This document shows, piece by piece, positions 53,079 through 63,289 of a DNA stretch of 64,000 bases. The notes beneath the pieces are model-generated. The model ran no database searches, was not told the origin of the DNA, and saw only the letters and a list, made by a program, of their open reading frames with translations. The number at the start of each line of letters is the position of its first letter. Positions within the stretch are counted from its first letter, which is position 1. The stretch covers positions 21,426,069-21,490,068 of the forward strand of contig CM065699.1 of NCBI GenBank assembly GCA_017654935.2. The letters run 5' to 3'. The DNA is from Phymorhynchus buccinoides. Its lineage: Eukaryota; Mollusca; Gastropoda; Neogastropoda; Raphitomidae. The position numbers and the translations under genes were made by a program.

Positions 53079-56067
53079 CACATTCATAACGGGAGTAAAC
53101 GGTAGTTCCTGGAAGGGGCTGAACATTGTGTCCAAAGCAGGAATAAAGTTTTGTTAAAAAAGGTTGTTTCTTTTGTCTGCATGTTTTGAAACAGAAAATT
53201 GTAAGGCTTAACTCTTTCTCTGCCTCTATGCCCAGTGTCTACTACCGGAATGTGTGATGTCATAACTTTTCATATTGCATTCAATAACAAGCATGATAAA
53301 ATGTATGTATGTTACTTTGTCTTGTCTAGATACTAAAAAAAAAAAAAAAAAAAAAAAAATCTCTGCTTGCTCATTTGATTAAATTGAACATTGCAAATGT
53401 AATGTTACTTGGATTTTGCAGGTGATGAAAATGTCAGAATATCTGGGAGTGTTGGCAAAACAACGAAAACAGATCAATGGTCACCGCATTCGTGGAGTGG
53501 AAAAACAAGATCTTCCTGGCTACCATCCATGCAGTAAATGTGACAAGGTAAATATCTGAATGGTGAATAGAACTTTAGTCAATGAATATTGAAAATAGAA
53601 TAATTTTGACAAACAAATGAGTTGTATGCCTGGTATAGAAATGAAAGTTGTTAATGAGTAAATTAAGTGCCATAATATTGGGACAACCTCTCAGAAGCAA
53701 AAAACCAGACAAGTTGTTTAGGCAGAAAACCAGATAAGTTGTGTTTTTTATTCAAAAAAAAAAAATGGAACTGGGTTTGACTTTTACTTCAATTAATTGT
53801 TTGTTTCCTTACGTTGGTTTTTAAATGCAAAACCTAAAGGCAATAAAGATGATAAATTGATTGACTGAATAACACTCATAGAAAAACGTTTTCCTAACTA
53901 TACAAAGAAACCTAACAGTAATGCATATTTATGATGATAAAAATAACACAGCCAGCCAGAAATGGAACAGTTTAGTGGATTTTTTTTTTGACTCATTCTG
54001 TCAAATGCCTACAAATTGTCAGGCACACTAGTGCAGCCATCAACACCTGTACCCAACAAATTGTCGGGCACAGACGCCCCACTTACATTTGCTGTCAGTC
54101 TCACAATTAATAAATAGAGAGAGCTTACTCTCTGAGCATTTTGATTGGAATGACTTGATGAACTCACACAGTGTGATTTGGAAGCATTAACTTGAGCTTT
54201 TTTTGTAAGTTAGTTTTATTGTTGTAAAATTTGTGTCTCTCTCCCGGAAACCACTGGCTGGAAGTGCAGCCCGCAGGTCAAATAGCAGAGGGTCAACATT
54301 GTATGTGGTTGTGTGAACAATAGGGAATAAAAGAAAGTTAGCAGGGTAAATACAGGATAAAGAAAGCGGAAAGGGAATGTGTTAACAGATCTGCACATAC
54401 ATGTATATATTGAACAGACTCTACCATCCTACCTCTCAAGTGCTCTCCAAACTTACACTCCTTCTCGCTCACTCCGATCTTCCCATGCCAAACTGTTGAA
54501 AGTTCCTAAAGTGAATTTAAAGTCTTTTGGACAACGCAGTTTTAGTTTTTGCGCCCCCACTGTCTGGAACTCCTTGCCTGTGCACCTCCGTCACAATTCA
54601 GCACTTCCCGCTTTCAAAACCCAAATGAAAACTCACTTGTTTCAAAGAGCTTTCTCTCTCTAACTTTTCACATTAATTAGATGATGATCGAATGAATGTG
54701 TATGTTAGCCCAATTGAGTGTGAATCAGTGAATGTGAGCGCCTTGAGTTTAATTCTAAAGAAAGGTGCTATATAAATACTATGTATTATTATTATTATAT
54801 GATTTCAGGTGTTTGGACGTCTGCGGTACCTGCGGAAACACCAGGCGATCCACAAGGCGGAGAAGAAGTTCCTGTGCGACGACTGTGGAAAGGCCTTCAA
54901 GACCAAGGGCTACCTGGTGGCGCATCGCCAGACCCACCAGACCAAGGTGTGTGTGTGTTGTAACATGACTAATGTGGGAAACCGCAGTGTGTGCTTCATT
55001 TACTTAGTAATGTTATTTTCCAGTTTTTGTGACTTTATTACTAACAGTAACATAGATGATTTGTTTGTTGTTTGTTTTTTCAATACTTTTTGTGTGTATG
55101 TGTATATTCCCTTGAAATCATGTAATATGTAAATACAGGTAACCGCAGAGTGGTTTTTCTTTTAGTGATGTTCTTTTTGTGCTCTTGGTACTTGTCACAA
55201 ATTTTGCTGTTTTTATTATTTATTTAAATACTTTGTCGTTTTCCAATCTTGTCATTGTTAAAACGCATAGAGCATTTTCATTGGATCATTGCGCTACATT
55301 AATGAAATGATGATGATTATTATTATTATTATAAGGTGTACCGGTGCAGCCAGTGCGACTTCAGCTCCTCCATCAACGCCCTCATCCACGCCCACCGCCA
55401 GCTGCACAGCGACGGCAGCGTCATCTGCGATGTCTGTGGCTCCGCCTACAATGACCGCGCCACGCTCAAGAAGCACAAGCAGGTGCACGACGAATCCCGG
55501 CCCTACCCTTGCGGCTACCCCGGCTGCACGTGGAGGTTCAAAACCGAGGTGATGTGCCGGGCGCACTACCGCGCGCACACAACGTCCGGGCGCTTCGTCT
55601 GCCACATGTGTACGTACGTTTTCCGCCACAAGCACCACCTGCAGCGCCACCTTGCGAAGGTTCATGGCATGGACGACGCCACGGTTTACCACTCTACTAA
55701 AAATGTTGCCCCTACGAAAGTCGTGGCTATCGAAAACTGTGAGGACAAGGAGTATGTGAAGGTGTTGAGGGACGATGAAGGTCAGCCCATTTCGGACACG
55801 GTCAGTTTGATTGTGGACACAGGTCTCAGCTCGGAGCAGCTGCAGTCGGTGCTGGAGAGTGGTCAGTTTGTGATAGCCACCGATGACAGTGACAGTGCGG
55901 TGAACTATGAGATTGCCAACATCGCGATGAATGTCAGCTACGACACACTGACCGACACTTCTGTGTCAGAAGGGCAGACAGTGTTTATTCCCAACGAGGC
56001 AGAGTGTTCACAGATAATATTTCAGCATGAGCAAGACACTGTGCCTTCTTCTAATGTGGAAACGTAA
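50673..56067 (+). CDS. C2H2 zinc-finger protein with nine fingers, five coding exons, complete
   Basis: Coding exons: 50673-50760, 51740-52701, 53422-53547, 54809-54946 and 55336-56067, with GT-AG borders and an open frame of 681 residues. The start MENAVDQFICGQC is preceded by an in-frame TGA. Fingers in order: residues 10-30 (split by intron 1), 39-60, 307-330, about 387-410 (split by intron 3), then FLCDDCGKAF, YRCSQCDF, VICDVCGSAY, YPCGYPGC and FVCHMCTYVF, the last six nearly continuous. Residues 60-300 are a low-complexity acidic/Ser/Gln linker. The tail after the fingers is acidic (SLIVDTGLSSEQLQSVLE) and could be an activation region. It is probably a nuclear DNA-binding regulator. The N-terminal lone finger plus C-terminal cluster recalls ZFP64 or E4F1 architecture, but I cannot name an orthologue. 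The acceptors of exons 4 and 5 abut repeat tails. Confidence 0.9.
51000..51622. mobile_element. TTAA element family C followed by a family B fragment
   Basis: 51000 starts TTAACTCATTCGCATCGCA and follows the 35.2 kb copy to about 51390. From there to GGCAGTAAAGGGGTTAA (ending 51622) it follows family B (compare 52900-53047). It lies in intron 1 of the zinc-finger gene. Confidence 0.65.
52820..53047 (+). mobile_element. TTAA-flanked piggyBac-type MITE, family B
   Basis: TTAACCCCTTCCCTGCC at the left; GGCAGTGAAGGGATTAA at the right; 228 bases, in intron 2. Confidence 0.78.
54405..54800 (+). mobile_element. L2-like LINE 3' end just upstream of zinc-finger exon 4
   Basis: Open frame SQRSFSFCAPTVWNSLP-type C-terminus (54530-54580) and FKTQMKTHLFQRAF, then GAGCGCCTTGAGT, GGTGCTATATAAATACTATG and (ATT)4. 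The tail stops about 9 bases before the exon 4 acceptor at 54808. Confidence 0.82.
55240..55334 (+). mobile_element. L2-like 3' tail reaching the acceptor of zinc-finger exon 5
   Basis: AAAACGCATAGAGCATTTTC and ATTGCGCTACATTAATGAAA followed by GATGATG(ATT)n. The (ATT)n runs directly into ATAAG|GTG, the exon 5 acceptor at 55334-55335. Confidence 0.65.
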
Positions 56068-56084
56068 AATACCTGGTAGTTATG

Positions 56085-56385
56085 TTGCCTTGGCTTAAAC
56101 AGTTAAGGCTATATCAGACCAATTGACATAGGCTAGAACACCAAGGCTACATCCAAATGTTGTTATGCTATGCATAGTTATGCAGGGATTGTCTTTAGCC
56201 ATGACAAGCTCCTAGCATAACATCATCAGTCTCCAAAATCCCCCGAAGACGGAGCGTGGCTGTCAAAAACAGTCACACACGTAATGTTCTCATCCCTAGC
56301 TGATGCTTTTGTACCATAGTGTTCAAGTGCTTCGGCTGTTGGGATGATTCTTGGAGTCTTTTAGCCAGGATACGTCAACCACAAC
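56085..56385 (+). mobile_element. Short interspersed element, family F, in the zinc-finger 3' UTR
   Basis: It begins GCCTTGGCTTAAACAG 18 bases after the stop codon and ends AGTCTTTTAGCCAGGATACG. If the transcript continues, this forms much of its 3' UTR. Confidence 0.65.
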
Positions 56386-56534
56386 AAATGTGTTGTCTTG
56401 TTTGATAGTATGTTTTATAATTTTATGTTCTGTATGCTGATTTTATGAGTAAATTTTGGTATTGAATTTTGGTCCTGTCTTCTCTTTTCTTTTCCACATG
56501 CCCATGGCATTGTATGTTTTGTTTGTTTTTGTTT

Positions 56535-56768
56535 TTAACCCTTTCACCGCCAATGTCGCATTTATGCACCACAATGTCACTACAAGGCATTACAATCAGA
56601 GCCTGTTATCTGAAGACCCTTTTTTCGAAATTTTGGGAGGTAAGGATAGGCCTAATGTTATACATGTCACAGAGGAATTCGCAATATTGCAGATCTTTTT
56701 TATTCTCTACCCAGGTAAGTCTAATGGTATTTTTTGGGCTGAATAATGGCTGGCGGCAAAAGGGTTAA
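56535..56768 (+). mobile_element. TTAA-flanked piggyBac-type MITE, family A
   Basis: TTAACCCTTTCACCGCCA at the left; TGGCGGCAAAAGGGTTAA at the right; 234 bases. Confidence 0.88.
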
Positions 56769-56936
56769 AGTGTGTGTTTGCATATGTGTGTGTTGTGTTG
56801 ATTGTGCACTTTTCTAAATCCATCTCCTGTACTGTCACACCCGGGTTTGTCAGGTTATAGTCCTGAAACCAGCTGTCCATTGAACATCAAGAGGCAGCCC
56901 TCCTAAGGAGACACTGCATTGGTTTACCAGACCTGT

Positions 56937-57132
56937 TTACTCTTTTCGAGTAGCATTCTACTCATTTTGGACCTCTACTACTCTTCAAAATTGAAAATAA
57001 TGCTCTTTACTACTCATTTTTAGTGAACATTGTTTGATGGTTTAATGAATAAAACTACACATTTTGCATAAAAACTACTCATTTCAGCTATCCAGACTAC
57101 TCAAGACTTGTGTAGGGGGTAAACAGGTCTGG
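56937..57132. mobile_element. Small TIR repeat (196 bp)
   Basis: CCAGACCTGTTTAC at the left and GTAAACAGGTCTGG at the right; the interior repeats CTACTCATTT-like words. Class unknown. Confidence 0.55.
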
Positions 57133-57359
57133 TTTGGGGAGTTCAGTGGAATGTGTCATTTAGAACATGATATGCAGGACATGAACTACTAGAGATCCAA
57201 CTATGACATGAACAGGTGAGGTTGTGCTGTTGGCTTTGATCAAAATGCGCTTAAACGACATTGAGTGGACTACACAAGTGACAACAAAAGGCAAGCACGG
57301 CAAGAACTTTGGTCTACAACAGCATTTTTATTTCAAGGCTTTTTATGATTTTTATTGAC

Positions 57360-57790
57360 AAAGATGGTATTTGGTACTTTATAGTCACAAAGGCGTCTGT
57401 GAAATTCGGGTTGCTCCCACTTGGAGAGTGTGTCGCAGCTTGGAGAGCACGCCACCCATTTTTGAATGTTTTCTATTTCCATGTGCTTTTTGTGTAACTG
57501 ATGAGGTAGGGGGGGGGGGGGGGGGGGGGGATACATTTTGACCAAATGACAATTTTTTTCGTTGCCACTGGGTTTAACGTATGCTAAGTGCATGGGCACA
57601 CGGGACCTTGGTTTATTGTCTGATCAGAAAGACTCCACGTTCAGACCTAGTGCAGAGTGAGAGAAAAAATCCCCATGTACCCAGGCTCGAACTCGGGTTT
57701 ATTGCAAGGGTGCTCCTGGGAAATTTCAACAAACCTGCAAAGGGGGTGGCCCCAGCTCAGTGCTGGGGCAGCACACACACACACACATTT
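57360..57790 (-). mobile_element. SINE, inverted, with tail, core and B-box-like head
   Basis: Reading minus, a B-box-like GAGTTCGAGCCTGGG (near 57680) is followed by GAGTCTTTCTGATCAGACAA, GTGTGCCCATGCACTTAG and the tail GGGAGCAACCCGAATTTCAC ending near 57370. Confidence 0.65.
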
Positions 57791-58222
57791 ACTGTTTTTT
57801 TCACCCCTCTAGACTAGTACAAGTGCTACATTCCTTTGAATATAGCAAATGCTTATAATATATAGACCCTTTTTATTGTACAAGTGTGTGTGTGTGTGTA
57901 AGAAAACCGTTGCTTCTCAAATTCTCATAATCCGGCGACGCCAGCTCTAGGCAATTTAAAAATCCTGCAAGAAGGAGCATCCATCATGTTATTGTATACA
58001 ACTTACAAGGCGAACGCGTCACCTCTGTGCCACTCCCACTTTGGATGCTAATATCACTCAGACTGAGTGTTAGCAAAAGGCTGCCTAACTTGTTCCACGT
58101 TGATCCAGTACACTGTACAGAACGATTCCTTAAAATACAATTTAAAAGCTGTACAATGATCAAAAGCAGGTGCAAATACAGTCAAACCTCTATTTTAAGA
58201 TTTCCAAAGTCAGGAAAAATCG

Positions 58223-58569
58223 GTCTTAACTTGGAGGGGTCTTGTAACGGAGGTCAGTTTTAAACATAAGTTATAGTAGGATACATTACATCCGTGCCCA
58301 AAAAATCAGTCTTAACTTGGAGGGGTCTTGTAACGGAGGTCAGTTTTAAACATAAGTTATAGTAGGATACATTACATCCGTGCCCAAAAAATCAGTCTTA
58401 ACTTGGAGGGGTCTTGTAACGGAGGTCAGTTTTAAACATAAGTTATAGTAGGATACATTACATCCGTGCCCAAAAAATCAGTCTTAACTTGGAGGGGTCT
58501 TGTAACGGAGGTCAGTTTTAAACATAAGTTATAGTAGGATACATTACATCCGTGCCCAAAAATTCAGTC
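58223..58569. repeat. 86-bp tandem repeat, four copies
   Basis: TTGGAGGGGTCTTGTAACGG recurs at 58231, 58317, 58403 and 58489, exactly 86 bases apart, with almost no divergence between units. Confidence 0.95.
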
Positions 58570-58798
58570 TTAACCCCTTGACTGCCACCAACGTATCACG
58601 TACTGACCTGATGACATCACTGATGATGTTATCAGATGAAGAGGAATAACCCGGATATGTTGGCTTTTGCTCTAACACAGTCAAGAGAGTCATATCCCCA
58701 GACCGTTTTCCCAGATTGGCTCTACCAGTTGTCTTTTTTTATGGCATGATTTGCCCAATTATTTTTTCTTTAATTTTCTCTGGCAGTCAAGGGGTTAA
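58570..58798 (+). mobile_element. TTAA-flanked piggyBac-type MITE, family B (nested)
   Basis: TTAACCCCTTGACTGCCA at the left; TGGCAGTCAAGGGGTTAA at the right; 229 bases. It occupies the TTAA that is empty in each neighbouring 86-bp unit. Confidence 0.9.
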
Positions 58799-58841
58799 AT
58801 GAGAGGAGGTCTTTTAACGGAGAGTCTTATAACAGAAGTAT

Positions 58842-59156
58842 GCCTTGGCATGAGGCTGTGTCAGACCAGTTGACATAAGCTAGAACGCCAAGGCTACATC
58901 AAAATGCTGTTATGCTCAGAATGGTTGTGTGGGGATTGTCTTAAGCCATGACAAGCTCCCAGCATAACATCATCAGTCTAAAATCCCCCGAAGACGGAGT
59001 GTGGCTGCCCACATGGCGGGGTAATCAAAAATGGTCACACACGTAATGTTCTCATCCCTAGCTGATGCATTTGTACCTTAGTGTTCAAGTGCTTCTCGCT
59101 GTTGGGATGATCCCTGGAGTCTTTTAGCCAGGGTAAGCCAACCAACCAACCAACCA
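58842..59156 (+). mobile_element. Short interspersed element, family F, with (AACC)n tail
   Basis: GCCTTGGCATGAGGCTGTGT at the start; GTAAGCC(AACC)n at the end. Inserted in the 998-bp TIR element. Confidence 0.7.
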
Positions 59157-59643
59157 TAAAAACAGAAGTTTGACTGTAATCACAAGGAAATTATTTTGTT
59201 TTACCTCTACCCCAAACATCTTTTTTTCACATTCTGATGCGAACAAGTGTACCCAAAAACATTCATCCCATTTCTGGAATAACAAAGAAATAGTTTTCTT
59301 CTTTTTTATTTCACACAACACAGTTATAAACCAACCAGTAATCGAACAACTTAATCTCTAATTCAGTACTAATCATTAATGGTTACTTTTAAGAATAATT
59401 ATTTTCACAGTAAAATTAGCCTTGAACACAGTTGAACAGCTTTTTGTAAAACATTTGAGAAGTTCTATTCTGAGTACTCTGATCATGACTTTGCATTAAA
59501 CCTCTGTAATCAGTGTTTCACTCTCACTCTGTATCCAAAACGAACTGTTCACTGACTCGTTGACTGGTCTCTTGACAAAAATGACAGGGTATTCTAATAT
59601 AAAACCCAGCTAACTACAGTACATGGAAAGAGGGGAAACAAAC

Positions 59644-62600
59644 TCAGTGATCTGCGTCAAGATCTGGTTTGCCGTATTTCTTTTCCCATTGCTCGATGAA
59701 CTCGCGTTTCCGTACTTCTCTACGAGCAAAGTACTCTGGATACTGTGCCTTCTCAAGGGGGTGCCAAACATCCAGTATCTGCACAGGAAAGAAAAAAAGT
59801 TAAAAGTACAAATTAGATATGGGTACATAAATATTTCAGTTAACGGTAGTTTTACTAAAATTAAGTTACTAGTCTAAGAACTGTCCGATTCTTTAAAAAA
59901 TCAAGACAAAACATTTGATTAACTGATTAACTTAAGTCAAACATAACAAGTTTATACAAAATTATCAAATTTTGTTGTAAAGTATTCCTACTACTGTGTA
60001 CTAGCCTGAGCACAAGACTTGAACTTGAAGAGGCCTAAAGAACTCTTTCCATTTTGAAGATTTTTTTTAATTGAAACTTTGTACAACTTTTTTTCTTTCT
60101 TTTTTTTGCTGGGCCATACAGCAGTGTTGCTCCCACGCTGCTCATTCCAAATACCAAGAAACTTTGTACAACTTAAGTGACACAGTTTTTTTTATTAAGA
60201 ATTTATATTCATGGGTTGTCACTTGGGTAAACTGACTTGATGGGCACCATCGAAGGGCCATTGGGGACAATTCTGCCAATTCTCAATGTTATTGATTCAC
60301 TACTTAAGACTGAAGAAGATGGAAGAAATATTGTTCATAAACATACATATTTTTTTATAGTCTAAGACATGGGTCAAAGACACAGATAGACAAAGTCACA
60401 GGCCCTCATTACAGTTGCAATGCACCCCCTGTTCTATAACTAGGAGTACTAAAACACACACAGTTAACAAAAATGTATACAAAAAGTGAAAAACAAACAT
60501 TGATAGTAAGACACCAGAGCAGCTGGCAATAGGTTTAAAAAGTTCACCTGTAGATACTATTTTCCAGGTACTGTAGTTTTTGTGTGCATGCCAGCGTGCA
60601 TGTGTCATTTGTGTGTGAGCGTGCACCTGTGAGTATGTGCGATGACTGCTACTGCCAGCATTTGGCTTGCACATCAACAAATTATTTTTATAAAGTATGC
60701 AGTCAATGGAGGAGAAAATAATCATAGCATTAGTGAGCCTACCCAGTCTGGAACGTGTGGCTCTCTGTTGTACGCAACACCTCCTGGAGAATTGGGAACT
60801 GTGGAAAATGTACAGAAAATCCATGTTACATAATGAACAAAACTTCATCCAAGAAATGTTCACTTCAATCACAGGCACAATACTACACGTTTCTATCAAA
60901 CGAATATCAGAATCTGTCCAAGAAAATATTTTAACCAAAATCTTGAAGAGTAGATGGCATTCCAAGTCTTAAATGTTGTTTTCTTTTCCTTCAACCAGTT
61001 GCCCACTTCCTGAAGTTCCACACACGTTTCTGCTTTCTAATGCTCTTAATCCTATAAATCTTGAAAAGAAAGAGAAGGTAAGCTTACAAGATGGAGACCT
61101 GCAAACTCCATTCTATCAAAAAGCTTGCCAAGGGCCTGTATTCACATTGAGATAGTATAAGACTTATCATCTTGATACTTAGAAGTCCTAAAAGTAGTAT
61201 GATTTGATATGTTTTTAGAAGGACTTCTAAGATATCATGTCTCATGTTAGATCTCAATGTGAATACAGGCCCTGGTTTTGATAGTCATTGGCGTCAATTT
61301 ACCCATAGCAGGATCATGCAGAAATGACATTATCTACATACAGTGGAACCTCCCTTTTATGACCTTGCAAAATCATCCACAATTAGGTCTTAAGTGGGAG
61401 GGAGTTATATAAGGGAGGTAACTTTAATGCTTACAAAGAAGGGCAGTGTCTCAAGTAGGCCTTAAGTGGGAGGGGGTCTTATAGGGGAGGTTCCACTGTA
61501 TAATTCATTTCCAAACTTTTTTTTATCAGTATCACCTCACAATTCTTTTTCCACTCTATTTAATTATTCATTAACAGTCTCACTCTCAGCCAAGTCCAGC
61601 TAAAAATGTCCTGTCAATGTTTATTCATGAAAGAAGATGGAGTACAATTACTGACCTGTCTGCTTAGTTAAATTAGCTATGCTTTTTCTGGTTCTAACCT
61701 AATGTTGGCACTCTTTGTCACATTCACATTACTTAATCCCATGAGGTGGGGGAGGGGGTGGACTGTCATACCATCAAGAGAGAAATTTTAACTCTCGTTG
61801 CGCTTTCCTATTTCATTGAGCCTTCATAAGCTCCTTCAATGTAACTGAATCAGATTCAGAAGGGCAGAATAAAACTGGATTTGGGGTTTCTTAACCTTTA
61901 CCGGATCATGCTTTTGACTACACGGACACGATGGCGGGGGTCTTCCACGACCCCCTACTCAGCAAACAGCAAATTCCGAGGTGTTTATCCCTGTCCGGAT
62001 GGCGGGGGTCTCCCACGACCCCTACTCAATGCACTGCAGTGCTCTTTAAAGTAGGGGTCGTGGGAGACCCCTGTCATCCGGACAGGTATATCAAAATTAC
62101 GCGTCATATTACGTCATTTATATTTTATACACATTAAAAAATTTTAACACACTTAAAGCCATTTACGTTTTTGACAAAGTCATGAAATTTCATGAAGATT
62201 GCTTAAATAGTTTTAGATATATAACATGTTTTGTGTGTCAAGGGGTCGTGGGCGACCCCAGAAGTCCGGCAAAGGTTAATTGTAACGTGACTCATGATGA
62301 AAAATGAAGGGAAAACATTAGACAAAATAGCAAGTAAAAAAGCCTATACCGTATTTTTGGGACTTACGACTATAAGGCAATACTTTTCCCCCAGACTCAG
62401 ACCCCTGCGCCTTATAATGTGACTAATAAAATAGTAAGAAAATATAACAAAATCTGAAATTTGGGGTGTGCGTTTTATACAAAGGTGCGCCTTATAGTCA
62501 GAAAAATACGGTAATTACATTTGACTGGCTGGGGATGTTGTTTGAGGAAGAGCTCCCTCTCCCCGTCCATCAGCAGCTTCTTGGCCACCCTCATGTCCAC

Positions 62601-62661
62601 TTCATTGATGTTCTCATCAAACCGGGCCCTCAGCACCACCGCATGGTAGCGATACACGTGC
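59644..62661 (-). CDS. NDUFB9: NADH dehydrogenase 1 beta subcomplex subunit 9 (NDUFB9), last three exons
   Basis: NDUFB9 is a LYR-family accessory subunit of mitochondrial complex I. Minus-strand exons: 62661-62519, 60798-60743 and 59778-59644. Frames join as VYRYHAVVLRARFDEN ... FLKQHPQPVK, then FPNSPGGVAYNRE..VPDW, then ILDVWHPLEKAQYPEYFARR and the stop. These align in order with family landmarks (RYFACLMRARF, QHPQPYIFPDSPGG, DDWHPSEKAMYPDYFAKRE). The C-terminus is shorter than in mammals. Exon 1 with the initiator and LYR motif is not in the window; the incoming phase (one base of the codon supplied by the 62661 exon) shows it lies upstream, beyond 64000. The donor after 62519 (GTAATT) lies five bases from a MITE end. 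Confidence 0.9.
59880..60742. other. NDUFB9 intron, no feature seen
   Basis: AT-rich, no repeat recognised. Confidence 0.4.
61132..61272. mobile_element. Small TIR element (141 bp)
   Basis: GGGCCTGTATTCACATTGAG at the left; CTCAATGTGAATACAGGCCC at the right, an exact inverse. The ends resemble PIF/Harbinger-type termini, but no clear target duplication is seen. Confidence 0.75.
61341..61498. mobile_element. TA-flanked MITE (158 bp)
   Basis: CAGTGGAACCTCCCTTTTAT at the left; ATAGGGGAGGTTCCACTG at the right, TA on both sides. Termini resemble the larger CAGTGGAACC element. Confidence 0.82.
61891..62279. mobile_element. TTAA-flanked piggyBac-type MITE, family E
   Basis: TTAACCTTTACCGGATCATG at the left; AGTCCGGCAAAGGTTAA at the right; 389 bases. 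Four GGGGTC-type blocks in both orientations lie inside (for example GGGGTCGTGGGAGACCCC). Confidence 0.8.
62347..62513. mobile_element. TA-flanked MITE, TACCGTA family, adjoining an NDUFB9 donor
   Basis: TACCGTATTTTTGGGACTTA at the left; TAGTCAGAAAAATACGGTA at the right. Its right end is 5 bases inside the intron after the exon ending at 62519. Confidence 0.8.
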
Positions 62662-62736
62662 CTGAAACAGGAAGGTGTTTAGGGAGTGTCATAACCAGTA
62701 AGTGAGTACCTAAACCAACTTACTAATAATTTTGAG

Positions 62737-63066
62737 TACCGTAAAATGCGAACTATAAGCCGCTACTTTTCCCCTCAACTTTGACCCATGCGGCTTATAG
62801 ACTGATGCGGCTTATCTTTTGTTGTGTTTTCATTCTACATTTATCAATATGATTAAATCTGTTTCTGGCCAGATTCTTCAGCCTATTCTGAGCTGCTTTA
62901 GATTCAAAACTGGTTTTGGTAATCAATCGATTCAAATCTCATGTTTAAAGAGTCTGAGAACATTAAATACTCATGTTCTGATAGGAACATTTCTATATTT
63001 GTATTGCTTTGTGCACATACAATTTTCTCTGCGGCTTATAAACTGGTGCGGCTTATATGCGAATAA
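62737..63066. mobile_element. TACCGTA-related repeat with GCGGCTTATA motifs
   Basis: TACCGTAAAATGCGAACTAT at the left, with GATGCGGCTTAT repeated near both ends. The right TIR is degenerate. Confidence 0.5.
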
Positions 63067-63086
63067 ATTCCTAATATTTTGTCAAT

Positions 63087-63283
63087 TTAACCCTTTCACC
63101 GCCAGCCATATTTCAGCCAAAAATGTCCATTAATTTTACCTGGGTAGAGAACAAAATCCATCTGTAGTATTGGGGATTCTTCTGTGACATATATAAAATA
63201 AGGTCTATCCTTACTTCCCCAAACTAAGACAGTAGGATCTTTGTATAATGGACCCCAATTTGATGCCTTTTAGTGACATAATG
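63087..63283 (-). mobile_element. TTAA MITE, family A, truncated
   Basis: TTAACCCTTTCACCGCCAGC at 63087 is the inverted end; the other end is lost where the Rex1-like LINE begins. Confidence 0.82.
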
Positions 63284-63289
63284 GTAATA

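Larger units (their letters stand above)
58179..59176. mobile_element. TA-flanked TIR element (998 bp) with nested insertions
   Basis: It starts CAGTCAAACCTCTATTTTAAG minus its last base after TA (58177-58178) and ends CAGAAGTTTGACTG before TA (59177-59178). Inside are an 86-bp tandem array, a TTAA MITE and a family F SINE. No transposase. Confidence 0.72.

Noticed and set aside
50673..56067. Naming the zinc-finger gene as ZFP64, E4F1 or another orthologue
   Set aside because: Only the general layout agrees; finger sequences are not diagnostic by eye.
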